From the NCBI GenBank assembly GCA_016648135.1, contig JADDOH010001576.1, positions 62,001-126,000 of the forward strand: a stretch of 64,000 nt of DNA, written 5' to 3'. Under the pieces are notes generated by a model. The model was not told where the DNA came from and made no database searches. It saw only the letters and a program-made list of their open reading frames with translations. The number at the start of each line of letters is the position of its first letter. The stretch's first letter is position 1. This DNA comes from Agrypnia vestita. Lineage: Eukaryota; Arthropoda; Insecta; Trichoptera; Phryganeidae. Below, piece after piece: positions 1 through 12,282 of this stretch. Position numbers and translations under genes: made by a program.

Positions 1-1327
1 TATAAAATAAAACAATTCTGTTTAATTATTTTATTTTTTATTGAACGATTATTAATTAATAGGCCGGCTAGATATTTTTCTAAAATCAATATTTTATTCG
101 ATCGATCTCGACTTCTTATATATTTACCTGAAAAGGGATGCTAAAATTTAATTATTGTGTTATTTCCTTACTTTTCAACTTTAGCATATAAATGATAAAC
201 AAACTTGTAGGGAATAAAAATTTCTATACCTAACTATGGTCCTTATTCAGGAGTCCAACATTAATTATTGTATATGTAATATAATCTTGAATTTAGGTTT
301 AATTAATTTTTATTATAAATTCCTTATTTTCAACTTTGTAGATAAAAAATAAATCTATTATAATTTTGTTTACACCACTTTTTATTGGTTTTTTACATGT
401 TTCGGGAACAATGTTCCTTTTCTCAAATTGAGCCTTAAACTAAAGTTGACAAATAATACAGATATATTTATTTATTAATAATGTCACCACAAAGTGAAAG
501 TCTGACTTTGAAAGATGTATTCTTCAATAAACTTCTAGATAACATCTCAAATGTAAAGTATTTTTAAATTATGTATTTATTTATAAATTTATAGATAATA
601 AATAAATGTAAAGGTTTTTATAATTTTATTTAACTTGTATTGAAACGAATGAATTTTTCGTAATCGATTTGAGTTAGTGTAGTGATAGTCGAACGTTTTA
701 CAAAAAATAATACTCATAATCAAGGCCGGAATATAGTCCTGCTAGGTTATTATTGTTTTACAAATAACCCTGTACACATGTAATAATGTGTATCTAATAT
801 ATTTTTTATACACACATTGCTTTGTACTTTATATTTTTAATTTTTATACTCATATTTTAATGCTTATACCCGATACTTTCACTGCTTATACATGTAGTTT
901 ATATTTATATTTTACTGCTTACACCTGATATTGTTGTGTATACCTACTTCTTTCTTTATTATATATAGAAAGAAGTATATAAAACAATATGTAAAAGCCT
1001 ATAAACAAATAAATAATAAAATATTTCTTTTACATATAAGCACAAGTAGCGGTTTTACTTTCCCCGAAACTATATTCCTTCGAACTTCTGTAAATTTAAA
1101 AAATTAACGTAATAAAAATAACCAACGGTTGTGCCGTCGAGCAGCGTCGCGTCAAACCGTAGACAGTTGACTATCGTCCCGATGTTTAGATAAACGTCCG
1201 CGACGTCCGCGTAACGAAGTTGACGCGTCAACTAGTCGACGAATTCAACTAGTTGATCGTCTCGTCGATGGATGGACGTGGACGGTCTCGTTTCGTCGAC
1301 GGTAAATACGTCGACGACCCATCCCTA
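1..1327. mobile_element. hAT-like element, copy A (left end cut by window)
   Basis: Matches 34900-36228 almost base for base in the same orientation, so it is the right 1.3 kb of the same family. It ends at the terminal inverted repeat CCCATCCCTA at 1318-1327, inside a subterminal zone rich in GTCGAC and ACTAGTTG words. No long transposase frame is seen, so it is non-autonomous. It lies upstream of the first DEK exon visible here, presumably in an intron. An inner part (about 605-775) matches half of the TA-flanked palindromic element at 37381-37903, a sign of nesting. Confidence 0.85.
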
Positions 1328-1623
1328 TTGTACACTTGGAAATGTTTAGAAAGTGTGTTGATGGTTTAAAAACTTCCTACTAATTCTACTTCCCTAATTC
1401 GAAATTCGAATTTTTTTGTTGAATTTCGGTCCCCTGAATTTCGTATTAAAGAGCTTTTACTGTATATAGATCAATATAATTTTGATATTTTATGAAAGCA
1501 AAATAAATGTCCGATAAAAAACAGTAGTTATTTATGACTCATCCTGGTAATACTATCTCGTTAAAATAATTTGTTTTATCCCCGCAAATTCGTTTTAAAC
1601 ATATAAAGTGAACTTTTCTTTAG

Positions 1624-1847
1624 TTGTAGCCAAGAAGAAGGGTGCGGCGCCTCCTGCCAAGAGCAAGCCAGCGGCCAAACCGCCCGCGGGCAAGGGCAAG
1701 CAGCGCAAGGCATCTTCCTCCGAGGACGAGTCCGAAGAGGAGGGCTCCGAGGACGCCGAAGAAGAGGAGGATGACGAGGAGGGTAGTGAAGAGGAGGACC
1801 GCCCCCTGAATGCGCAGCCCGCCAAGAAGGGCAAGCACCCGCCCACG
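1624..1847 (+). CDS. Dek: DEK exon: basic/acidic linker
   Basis: Open frame of about 74 codons running from a Lys/Ala/Pro-rich stretch into a Ser/Glu/Asp-rich tract, with a Lys-rich end. The acceptor is either ttttctttag (exon from 1624) or ttgtag six bases later; both keep frame. The first has the better pyrimidine tract. The donor is ACG|gtaata at 1847/1848. GC content jumps sharply against the AT-rich flanks, which marks it as an exon. Low-complexity acidic runs alone would not identify DEK; the next exon does. Confidence 0.82.
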
Positions 1848-4184
1848 GTAATAATAGTTGCATTTTTTAAATCACAATGACTGAACTAAAGCTGTTTATA
1901 GCGTACTTTTAATTGACAATGACTTCTTCAATAGAATACAGTCCAGGCGAGGATTGTTATTATTTTTTCCATTTCCCGCAGGACGAAGAAATAAAGAAGT
2001 ATGTAAAGCAGATCCTCGAGGGAGCCAACCTGGAGGAGATCACCATGAAGACGGTGTGCAAGCAGGTGTACAGCCACTATCCTGACTTCGATCTGGCGCA
2101 CAAGAAGGACTTCATTAAGGCTACTGTCAAATCGGTAAATATATTCACATTTATTCGATTACCACATTTAATTCTTCAACAACTTTTTAATAATTCAACA
2201 TCAGTGTATTTCAACATTGTCTCGTGATATTTTTCATACGACAAATGCTGGAAACGGCTCATTGCCAATAAAGAATATTGCTTATTTACTATGTTTAAAA
2301 AAGTTAACATTAACTAAAAATTGTCAATAATGGCCACAAAATGCCATAAAAGCTGCAATGTTCCCAGGAATACAACCTGCAAGGAATACAACTTGTGCAA
2401 GGGCATCTGATAGCCCTGCCAACGAGGGCTGAAAGATTTAGCATTCAGCCATGATTTAGGCATTCGTGGTATTGACCCTTTGCACTCGCAATTTCCACAA
2501 AAATATGGGCATAGGCTTGCAAGTTACAGTTATATTGGCATTTGATCCAGATCGGAAGACAGCAGCTTAAACATTTTTTTAATTTTGCGCCTCCTAAAGT
2601 CAATGGACTTTTCATTTCAAATATCACAAAAATTGCTAAACCAAAATAAATTGCTTATTTTTATTATGAGCGGAAAATGTTAAATCATTTCCCTTGTTGC
2701 TGTTGACTCCGATGTTAGAATTTATGTTTTGGATTGAGAGTTTGAACTGGGATAGAACGAAATATGATTAAGGGGTATAAAAGCAAAGGTAGTAATATAA
2801 AAAAAATTATGAAATGTTTTGAAAGCAGTCACCGAGGATTACTATTTTAGAATGTACTGAGTTCGAGATTTAGTGGTAAATATCCCTTCCAAAATTATGT
2901 TTTCAAAAACTATCAAAAGTAAATGCAGCAATGCTGTCTTCAACAAATTAACTCAATTAGAATGTCAAGTAACAAAATGGCTGCTTCGTACTAAAGTGAG
3001 AGTTGATGTCGATTTTAGACTGAAAGATCACAGCAAAGGTATAAATATCCGATTATGTAAATAGCAAAAGTAGCAATAAAAATGTTCTCAGGTTTTCACG
3101 GCTTTTCAGAATCTTCCGTGTTTAGTTTTCTGGGATATTCTGCCATCTATATCTGGCCTTTCTGGCCAACATTTCAGATCCCATTGCAGGGTCCATCATC
3201 AGGGCTGTGTCAGGTCAGATATACATGGCAGAATATCCCAGAAAACTACACAGAAAATGCAGCAACGTTCATTATTTTTTTACAAACAGCAATATCCACA
3301 TTTAAAAGTTAAACATATTTATCAGGGGCGTGCAGTGAGAACATAGAAGCATATATTTTGAAAAAATCAAAAAAAAGATATTTCTTGTAATAGTCCCATC
3401 ACAATAATTAACATATTATTCAGATTTTAATATTTCATAATATTCTGTTAAATAAATATTTTAATTACATTTTTTCCCCAAATATATATTTATGTAAAAG
3501 TCATGCTTCAATTAATGAGTTAGACGAGTTTGACATATTTAAGTATTCAATAAAACAGAAGCAAATCTCTACGTTCCCCTGAAGAAGAATTCAGCTTTAT
3601 CAGGAGAGCGAGTTCGGCCTACACCTCCGCCGTGATGGGACGCCCCCCCGATGAAGCTGAATAAGACTTCAGCGAAACGCCGAGATTTGCTTCTCTGTAA
3701 AATATACCGTTCGTATAAAATATCCGTTTTATTAAACACTCAAATCATGCTTCAGTGTTCTCACTGCACGCGCCTGCTATTTATACTTGTATATATAAAG
3801 GAAAACTGGCAGTTTAAATAACTTTTCTTAAATAATATCTAGATTTCATAGATTCCAGAGAAATTTCTTAGAGCAGTGAGAGCAGGTTTTTTTGCATTTA
3901 TCTCAGAAGCAGCTGTGGGATATTGCCGCCTTTGCTTTTATACCCCTCAACCGCGATGTTGTGTCCTATAATAATTTTTTTTAAGGACATGCTTATATTT
4001 GAATGCCGCCCTTAATTTGGGAGTGAAACTTTATTCCTCGAGTGCTAAGGGTTAATGACGAGTGCATCTTTACATTACTTTAATTTATACAGTTTACTTG
4101 TATGTATGGCTTAATAATATCGCGTTGTGATGTTTTATAATGCTTTTATTTATTTTATAATTTTCTTTATTTCAGTGTATTTAA
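1624..4184 (+). CDS. Dek: DEK homologue, 3' part of gene (three exons visible)
   Basis: DEK is a chromatin-associated nuclear protein that binds DNA and histones and affects chromatin structure and splicing. Exons seen: 1624-1847 (linker), 1982-2134 (DEK C-terminal domain) and a probable last exon at 4176-4184. The joins keep frame: the first exon ends ACG|gtaata and the second starts cag|GAC and ends TCG|gtaaat, all phase 0. The linker alternates Lys/Ala/Pro-rich and Glu/Asp/Ser-rich runs, as expected between the SAP and C-terminal domains of DEK. The SAP-domain exons are not in the window and must lie upstream of position 1. A large hAT-like element sits just 5' of the first visible exon, and two Penelope-type palindromes sit in the last intron. 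The DEK assignment rests on the C-terminal domain and is firm; the last exon is less certain. Confidence 0.88.
1982..2134 (+). CDS. Dek: DEK C-terminal domain exon
   Basis: 51 codons, phase 0 at both ends. They encode most of the DEK_C fold, a three-helix DNA-binding domain: DEEIKKYVKQIL, then LEEITMKTVCKQVY, then HYPDFDLAHKKDFIKATVKS. These match the family in order and spacing. The acceptor is tttcccgcag with a long pyrimidine tract; the donor is TCG|gtaaat. Third-position G/C bias is strong compared with the flanking introns. An upstream ATG near 1919 opens a longer frame, but that is intron sequence. Confidence 0.93.
3090..3290. mobile_element. Penelope-type terminal palindrome (solo)
   Basis: Arms around 3122-3154 and 3215-3248 are inverted copies (TTTTCTGGGATATTCTGCCA and its complement). 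The same family recurs at 59226-59665 and beside the Penelope coding remnant at 60.1-60.6 kb, which ties it to Penelope-like elements. A hammerhead-like motif lies between the arms. It is inside the last DEK intron. Confidence 0.65.
3162..3202 (-). ncRNA. Hammerhead-ribozyme-like motif, family 1
   Basis: On the minus strand: CTGATGA, one extra base, an arm starting GGACCC, loop, a pairing arm ending in GGGATC, then TGAAAT and GTT. This is the hammerhead core order with stem II formed. The A after GAAA replaces the usual C, so activity is doubtful. Family-level knowledge: Penelope-like elements carry such ribozymes in their terminal repeats. Confidence 0.55.
3327..3772. mobile_element. Second Penelope-like palindrome in the DEK intron
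   Basis: Inverted arms: GGGGCGTGCAGTGAGAACA near 3327 matches the complement of GTTCTCACTGCACGCGCCT near 3753. The inner arms AGAAGCAAATCTC and GAGATTTGCTTCT near 3559 and 3682 also pair. A hammerhead-like core sits in the right half and a degraded one faces it in the left half. No coding sequence remains. Confidence 0.5.
3648..3681 (+). ncRNA. Hammerhead-like motif, family 2 (degraded)
   Basis: CCGATGA (canonical CTGATGA with one change), extra A, stem arm GCTGAA, loop, arm TTCAGC, then GAAACGCC. The stem pairs perfectly, but the core U is changed to C and stem III reads ACGC rather than ACGT, so it is probably inactive. Confidence 0.45.
4176..4184 (+). CDS. Dek: Probable last DEK exon (two codons and stop)
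   Basis: After a 2,041-bp intron, the acceptor tttctttatttcag|TGT ATT TAA would add Cys-Ile and stop right after ...ATVKS. DEK proteins end a few residues past this point, so a tiny terminal exon is expected and the phase (0) fits. The pyrimidine tract is among the best in the region. The sequence after 4184 would be 3' UTR. No clear AATAAA is seen close by, so transcript data are needed. Confidence 0.5.
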   Translation, partial: CI

Positions 4185-5649
4185 GTGTAAAATGTTGAAA
4201 TGGAGACGAAAAAGTTTGACATCCGAGAGTATAAAAAAATATATATAATGTCCTGCAAATGCAGCTCGCCTTCTAAGGTACAAGTCACTGTTGATTCTAG
4301 TAGTAAGTAACACGGGCGCGGGACACTAACCTCCACCCTCGCTAACAATCTTCCTATTTCTTTAACCTTTCAAGAGACCACGCTCAGGTGCAAAGCATAC
4401 TTTCAGGCCCAAATTTTTACTATTTAAGGGATTACATGACCTTGACGTTTTCAAAAAGTCTTTTTTTTTGTTTTATCAAGTTCTAAGAATAATTCATTCA
4501 AAAAAATTTCAAAAATTCGCACAGTTGTAGCCGTTTGAAGCTAGTGTGGGGGGTGAATTTTTAAACAAATTATATTATTTGTTTTTTCAAAATTCCCCTT
4601 TTCAGACTGGAGGAGATGATAACTCTAAAAAACTATTAACCTTTCAAATGCCAGGGGCTTAAAAAATTTATTAACACACTATTTAATGGCAGGTTTCAGT
4701 ATAAAAGGTTTAATTGTCTGTAAAATGCTGGGAATTATCTCCCGCACAGAGTGTATTGACTTTAAATTAGGGATGCATCCGATACCGTGGGTTTTCCGAT
4801 ATATCGGAATTGGCAATATTCCTGTGCCGATACACGGATACATTTTGAATTTCGCACTATAGATAAACCATGTATAAATGTGCCATTTTGGCACTTAATT
4901 CCTTCATGTTTAAATGTATCTACGCTCGGTATCTGTATCTATTCGTGTTTAATCCCGTCTCTGCAAGGTCGATAAGTGAGTGTAATCAAGCACATGGTTT
5001 GGCGCATAAACACGGCATTTAAAGCCTATTTCTTAAAATTTTACACACATCTCACTAATAACAATAGAATTTTATTTTATGATTTTTTTTGATGCCCCCT
5101 TTTGTTATGAATTTTTAATATTTTCATATTTTTTTTTTGCACAAAAAGTATTCTTCAATGTTTTACATCATATAGTTCGATCAAAAAAATTAACACCTGT
5201 ATTTTTTGATGCATCAAGGTGTTGTAACCCCTTAAAGCGTACATTCAAAATGCACTACTTCAATTTCTCCCGGGCTCTGAACAGGTTATATGGCTTTCAC
5301 ATCACTCATTCTCCATTTCAATTTAATCCGATTTAGTATGTGTTGTATTATTGACCAATCTCATTTTCATATTTATACATTTCCCTTGCTTTAATCATAG
5401 CTTTTAGGAAGAAGCGTTATCTCAAGCATCACTGATAACTTTTTTGTTTGTTATGTTCAATTTGAATGGGAAAGCCACTATTTGCATATCACTTCAATAC
5501 CTGTAATTGTATTAATATTTTGTGTTAACTCACAATTCTCTGCTATTGAAAATTTCTTTTGATTAGTGATGGTCAAACTGTTATTTTAACCGGTTACTTT
5601 TGGTACAGTTATTTGTATCCGAGTGTATCGATGATTGGGAACCAATATA
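4185..5649. other. AT-rich intergenic DNA, no gene recognised
   Basis: Read on both strands. It holds the presumed DEK 3' UTR, then non-coding DNA. A patch at about 4770-4830 (ATGCATCCGATACC, CCGATATATCGG) resembles worn ends of a DNA transposon. No frame shows domain-like residues. Confidence 0.6.
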
Positions 5650-6159
5650 CAGGGTGTGACAGAGCCAGTCCACAATACTTTACAGGTGGATTCCTGCCTT
5701 GATTATGAGTCGAAAATGTTCAAGCCACCATGACCTTATTTCGATAGTTATGGAGATATGCAACATCAAAGTTTGCATTTTTTTTTTTCAGTATTTCTGA
5801 CATATTTTTTGCAAAATGTTGGACTATCATTACAGTAACTTATATTTAATATGAAATATTTATTGCCTTTAATACAAGTCATTTAAAATGATATATAAAA
5901 TGATGGAAAACATTCCAATGGAATTTTTATTATTTTATTTCACTTTTATCGAAGCAAATGAATTTTTCGTAATAGATATAAGTTACTGTAATGATACTTC
6001 AAAGTTTTGTAAAAAATAAGTCCGAAATATTAAAAAAAATGCAAATTTTGATATTGCACAACTATATAATTATTGGGTTATGGTTGCTTGAACATTTTCG
6101 ACATAATTAGGGCGGGAATCCACCTGTGAAGTATTGTGGACTAGCTCTGTTACGCCCTA
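5650..6159. repeat. TA-flanked long-palindrome MITE
   Basis: Starts TA|CAGGGTGTGACAGAGCCAGT. The right end, GGACTAGCTCTGTTACGCCCT, is its inverted copy, and the arms stay complementary for over 200 bp (GATTATGAGTCGAAAATGTT facing AACATTTTCGACATAATTAG). A TA target and a CAGGG terminus suggest the Tc1/mariner superfamily. Relatives: 25527-25735, 37381-37903, 40793-40900 and inside the hAT copies. Confidence 0.75.
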
Positions 6160-7090
6160 TGAAATGTACCGATGGCCACCCGTCGAATTATGAAAAGTCA
6201 GTTGCCAAACATAGATGCAATCAGATGCAAATCTCAAATAACAGTTAGTGTGGGACCGGTTAAAATACCATCACTACTTTTAATTTTTTTTTTGTAGATG
6301 GTTAATAAACAACGTTTTAAAAAAAAAACAACTAATATGTACGGTATGTTTAACCACCTGTTAGTGTTGGCAGCTTTATCTTACCTGCAGTAGTTTCATT
6401 CTATTACTAATATTCTACTTTCTTATCACTGTCTCGGGCTCATTTCTATTTCAACATTTATTAATTAATTAACATTTATTATTTTCTTAATTTAATCTTA
6501 AGTCACTTTCAAAATTGATGTTGTGCTTGTACATATAGTAAAACTCTGTTTATTCAGAAATTCATGAACCAAAAAAAATTGCTGTAATGTCATTTGTGAG
6601 GATAGAAAAATTCTGTGAAAAAATCTAAAAAAAAAACTTTATTATTTAAAATTTTACAAAATCTTTGGATTGTGAATTAACAGGGTTAATCTAGATAAAA
6701 TTTAAAAAATTTTTAAGTCAAATTTTGAATTGATGGGATTTAACTGGAATACTTAATTTAATTGGAGGCATCACTCGAGTGTACCATCATATTGCGGCAT
6801 CAGGTAATGACAGAATCATTTAATCCAGACGCACTGGAAATACATTACGCATGTAACATTTGAACTTATGAATACTTCCATCACACTCTCATACATTCTT
6901 ATTTTATATAAATACAGCTTTTTTCTCAATTTTTTTCACTTCAGCCTGTCAAATCTTTGGTTTTAATTTTGCAGAAATAGACAGTTTTGAAAGTGACTAT
7001 TTACATAACCAATTTATGATTTGAATGCAATAATTTATTTCTTAAACTGTTTTATTTACAAAATATTCTGTGAAAAAAATATTGAAGGTA
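6160..7090. other. AT-rich intergenic DNA, no feature seen
   Basis: No exon-like frame, no clear inverted or tandem repeat, and no RNA gene seen on either strand. Confidence 0.55.
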
Positions 7091-7511
7091 CAGTAAAACC
7101 TCATTATATCGAACCTCATTATATCGAACCCCGAAGTATACGAGATTAGTGTACCAAAGATAACTATTGCATGAAAACTAAAATAGTATTTCAGGGTTAT
7201 AATTTTTTAAAATGTTATAACAATATATTTGTTCATATTTTTTTAGGGAAATGCTTTAAGAGTAAATGGATCTATCATAATAAAATTGATTAAAAGCCTG
7301 TTTAGCTATGAGTTTTGCAAAATGATTTAATAAGTTTACGTTAAATTTAGCAAATCGAGAGAAATACGAAAACCGTGTACTGGGGCCTCTTAAGATTTTT
7401 CTTTTAGCTGTACTACATACCACGACACATAATTTACATACCAGGAAAAAAAAAATATAACAAAATTTTATTTTACAGTCCCTTGGATTTCGTAATAATG
7501 AGGTTTTACTA
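7091..7511. repeat. TA-flanked pogo/Tc1-like MITE
   Basis: TA|CAGTAAAACCTCATTAT at the left and ATAATGAGGTTTTACTA|TA at the right form about 17-bp terminal inverted repeats with a TA duplication; one terminal base is mutated. Internal sequence (7140-7390) recurs at 62917-63030, 63275-63345 and 63430-63700. No transposase frame. Confidence 0.75.
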
Positions 7512-10397
7512 TAATGTATTTTTTCCTCCATGAATAGATTCAAAGTGTTAATAATGCTTGTGTTTTTCCATTATCCGCAGTTAATATCATCATGAGCTGT
7601 TTGAGCATATTCTGCGTGTGCATTTTTCAATGGTAAAAAAATGAAAACTACAAGAAAATTGAAAACACCACCTTTTGAGGATTGTTTCATGGAACAACAA
7701 ACAATATAATAAGATAAGATGAAATTACAAAACCCACACACAACACATTCATTAGGGAATTTAAGCCTAGTTATAAGTGTAATCTATTTTACTTTACATT
7801 ACATATTAATGCGTAGGTTATTAATGATGAATGAACATTTAAAAGTAGCGTGACAGGTGACTAAAAAAATAAAATCGTAAATAAAAAAATTACGCATATA
7901 AAGCTTGCTCGTGACGCAGAAATCTCTGCGAGAGGTTTCCTCGGACAGAATGACATGCGGGAGCTTGCCGCCGCTGCGTCGGCGGAGACTCCGCGTTTCG
8001 AATTGTAGGAAATTTCGACCGCCGCTGAAGAGGATGCGGCGAAGTCCGTCGTCGTATCCCTTTTAACCCGAATTGACGTTTTCCACTAATGTTCATCCAG
8101 GACTCTTATTTACAGGATTTTATTTTAGTTGACTATTTTTTAAATATGGTTACGATTTTAATAAAATTGTATTATAAAATCAGTGTTGTATAAATAAAAT
8201 ATGATTTAAATTTGTAGATCTAAATTACACGCAACATATTATTTGACTGTTTTTTGGTCGTGTGTTTTTTTCAGTCCTTTTACAGAATGCTGTCCATTTT
8301 GAAATGGATATTTAACAATTTATCAAATAAATGAACTTTTATTTATTCATTTGTTTTCTATTTAATGAGGATATTCATTTAATTGGTTGCAAGAACGCGT
8401 GTTTACGATTTTAACTTTGACCACAAATATGCAAAACATTTTATTCCAACAGTTCTGTCGGTATTTGTGATTTTTCTTCTGAACCCTTTCCACATATCGC
8501 ATCTGGCAAGCGAGCGATTCATCGGGGTGGTCTCTCTTGGTGGGTGTAAATATTAAAACCTCGAAAGTAATATTTACTGTTAATGATTTTTTTATACCTC
8601 TCAGCGTCCCCCCGGCTCTGCCGGAGAGGCAAGTAAATGTTCGTCGTATTTGTGGTCAAAGATGGCTCTGCACGCTAGCATACTTTTGAATTTCTCAATA
8701 ATATATTGTACGTAGTTGTTAAATTAGTGTACATCACGTCTGTATCTAATAAATAATATATTTTATTAACGCCGAAAAAAAGAAAAAAAAAGTGAAATGG
8801 GACAATTTTTGATCTAAGTAGAAAAAATCCTTTCCTCTGATATTATTCTAATGGCATAGTGATTTTGTTATACATTGTGGTTACTAAAAAATATGTGGCA
8901 TCGTTTATAATTTGGTAGTGAAAATTTGACGCGTTAAATTATTTTTCCTTTCTGTAAAATGTGACGAAGATATTGTCGCAAAATGTTTGATAGGCTAATC
9001 AGATTGTTCAATTTGAATCAAAGTACAATCGGCTAATTGTTCAATTTCACATCTCAGTGTGTCGTCACGTTACAAAATGGGGCATTTTTGTGATACCATA
9101 TCGAAGAATTCATGAAAATTTGTTTAATCAGTTAAAATCAATTATGGGCAAAATTTGATATACTGGGATCGGTTGTAAAACGGCGCCTCCTAGGCCAATC
9201 GAATTATTTGTGTCGGATGGGGGCGACTTTGCATGTTTATTTTTTGTTTGTTGAGGTCACGAGTGATCGGTATGTGCTTAGAGAATATATATATGTATAT
9301 ATATACGCAAATGTGGTGACTAAAAATGCAGACTCCTTTCAAATACATATGTATACATATATATATTTATATATACATAATATATATACATAATATATAT
9401 ATATGTATTTATATATAAAACAAAACCTGACGATTCTTTTTTTTAACGATTAACGCCCGGAATGCCAACTCCCGTTGTGACGTCGCTCCATACGTCAATG
9501 CGAGCTAGCGCCGAATGGTGCGAAGGGAAAAATGCATGCGTCAACTTACTATATGTATAATTAATTTTTACTTAATTGTTTCACGTAATTTTTATGAATA
9601 TGTTTCTTGCAATGTATTTATAATTAAAGTAAGAAAAAAGTTTTAAATCATCTGGTTTTATTTAATCCAACCACGATACTCCCAGCGCTTGAGCGATATG
9701 TTGTATAAATATTTTTAGTGAAACTGGGATTTTTCAGATCAATCGTTCCTCGACAAGTAAAACAAATTAGATTATCACTTAAAAAGATATGCAGAAGAAG
9801 TCTATCCATCAAAGAGTTGATGTCTCGCTAAAAAGTACCTGGCTGCTCCAAGGTCTGCAACATATACATCAAAATTTAATGATAATTAAGCGTCATTAGT
9901 AAAGCGTTCTACCAGCAACACAACATTTCATATTTATGACCCGATTCTTAACTTATTTCTTCGATACATATATTTTTTTGGCATAACTTTTGGAGTAATT
10001 TGTCTAGGCCCTCGGACCCAGTGTCATTTGTACGAGACATAGATCGACAGCTGGAAAAAATCTGTCAAATCAATGTTTGGCGTTGTGCCCTTTTACAAAT
10101 TAGTTAAGCTAACTATCAATAGATATTACTAGTGGTATGTTGAATCCCAAATTTTAAATGTTTTAAGAACTTTATAAATTTTTCATTAAAAATTGTAACG
10201 AATTAAAGGACTGATTTTGATTATCCTTTAGGTCCAAGGAGGCTCAATTGTTTATTTATATTTTTATCGTTTTATTCCCAATTTGAACAGCCAAATCTTC
10301 ATCAACAGCTTCATCAGCCTTTCAAAATATGGAGATGGTGCAATAGCAGTTGCGGGCCCTGCAACTTTGGATCATTTTTAAGAATTTAATAGACTTA
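7512..10397. other. Non-coding stretch with a GC-rich patch and AT microsatellites
   Basis: No gene recognised. 7905-8075 is a GC- and CpG-rich patch (GCCGCCGCTGCGTCGGCGGA) in AT-rich surroundings, with no convincing frame. TTTGACCACAAAT near 8417 and ATTTGTGGTCAAA near 8648 form an inverted pair. 9285-9415 is dominated by AT/GTAT dinucleotide runs. Confidence 0.5.
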
Positions 10398-10545
10398 GGC
10401 CCGGTTGTTTCAAGTTCGATCAAAGTAAGCGGTCGACCAAAGCATAGATTTTTACGAAAACGGATCGTCTGATAGGTGGAGAACGTAAAAATCTATGCTT
10501 TAAAAGAACGCTTACTTTGATCGAACTTGAAACAACCGGCCCTTA
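10395..10545. repeat. PIF/Harbinger-type MITE with TTA target duplication
   Basis: Element 10398-10542 (145 bp), flanked on both sides by TTA. Termini GGCCCGGTTGTTTCAAGTTC and its near-perfect inverted copy form about 58-bp arms, so the whole unit folds into a hairpin. A TTA duplication with GGCCC-type ends is characteristic of PIF/Harbinger (Tourist-like) MITEs. Confidence 0.82.
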
Positions 10546-11824
10546 CTGTTTAATATAAAAGTTTAGAATAAACAAAATAAAATTCTGCAACAGTTTTAAA
10601 AAAATATAAATCTTTCCCACACTTTGCTACTCACTTTTGTTAAACCGACTTTTTTCAATTCAAAACACAAAATATTTTTTTTTACAAAGATAACTACGAG
10701 CATTACATTATTTATATGACTCGATTGTTTCAATTTATGTGACGTGAAAATATACTGACTTATGGTCGAGCGTCTGAAATAAAATATTGGGGTTTTCGAA
10801 TTATTACTCTTATTAATCTACTATGATGTTGACAATTTGAGGCTTGGAAGTGCTTAAATATTTTTTAATTCTCTCGACTGGAGCCTCTTCGCACTTCCTA
10901 GTGCAAAGGAATTGAACACTGAAAAATTATAATATCTGTGAGTAACAAAACTTGCAATATGATCATTTTGATATCGTTGAAATTATTTATTTTTTCTTGG
11001 ATTCAGAGTTCTTATATCAGTTTTCATGGTATGGTCAGGATGTGCGAGCAATCGGCACTATGAACTGGAGAAAGAGAGAATAGCAAAAGTCACCCAAAGG
11101 ACATAATAAATTAAACTCTTCAAATGCCCAATGTTTCAAACTTTACCTCTCTTCTTTATTAATTTTTATCTTCATTAATCTTAATGTTATAAATAGGGGT
11201 GGGGAAAAAATAAATTACAATTAACGAAAAAAGCAATTAACAAAACGTTCTATATATTATATTTGTATCTAACACTTAGTACATTTTTTTAAATAAGTTC
11301 AACATATAACAGCTTTTTAAACATACAATTTATACAGCATTAGTTTACATTCACATTTACATAAGCAATATATATCGCGGATGAGTGCCGCAAATTAGCC
11401 AGTTGTTTATTTTTGGCTTTTTGTTGACCAACCATCAATTACCAAACAGGACTGCATTGATGCCAATTTGAGTGGCCTCGAATTCAAAATTTACAATACA
11501 TTATTCTGGATTACAGAAAGAATTCATTTTACAATCCATATTAAATTATCAATACATATCATTAAAACGCAATAATTAGTATGCTCAAGCGATACTAATT
11601 CCCGCTTTATGCGGCTGGTAAATCAATTAATGTGATTATTTTCTCTCTTCTGAATGGTGGCTGTGGTAGAGTCCCTCCTTCCACTCATTGCAGTTGTCTC
11701 CGGGCCATCATCGTACACGAGAGGTTTTTAAGAAGTTAACTGCAAAGGAACTCGAGCTAGTCAATCTCACGCGCCAAAAGGAATTTTTCTTTGATTCACA
11801 TCTCGCATGTTGAACAAAGCTTGG
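10546..11824. other. AT-rich intergenic DNA, no feature seen
   Basis: No coding frame with family-like residues and no clear repeat boundary. Only AT-rich text with short poly-T/poly-A runs. Confidence 0.5.
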
Positions 11825-11969
11825 AAAGGACAATGGGCAAAAGTGGTCCAAGAACCAATAGTGACACTGTTGTGGTATTTGTGGGGATACCTCAACTACA
11901 CCCATGTGCAAAGGGGCATCAAAATCTGACTCCACAATTTTGAGAAAAATAATACTTTAATCTTTAATA

Positions 11970-12274
11970 GGGTCAGAATATATAGTGTATCCGGTGAAAA
12001 ATAAATCTTAATAAAAAAACTTTTTTCTGTAGAGTGATTGCGAATAAAATGTATTTATTTGTATCATTTGGAGTCGGCTTGTTGCTATGCGACGGCGGCC
12101 GCACCACCAGACACATTTGTATGAGAAATAGGATTTTTTAAAGACTCACAATTTTTTAATACTCGTTTCCGAAATTTTCTTTATTTTATTCGCAATCACT
12201 AGACTCTATTCTACAGGAAAACGTTATTTTTATTAAGATTTATTTTTCACCGGATACGCTATATATTCCAACCC
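11970..12274. repeat. 305-bp TA-flanked MITE inside the outer element
   Basis: TA|GGGTCAGAATATATAGTGTA at the left and TATATATTCCAACCC|TA at the right, with inverted arms of about 60 bp including GTATCCGGTGAAAAATAAAT and GATTGCGAATAAAAT with their complements. The size and TA duplication fit a Tc1/mariner-type MITE. Confidence 0.75.
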
Positions 12275-12282
12275 TACATATA

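Noticed and set aside
1576..1863. Minus-strand frames opposite the DEK linker exon
   Set aside because: Shadows of the GC-rich, low-complexity plus-strand exon, which continues in phase into the DEK C-terminal domain.
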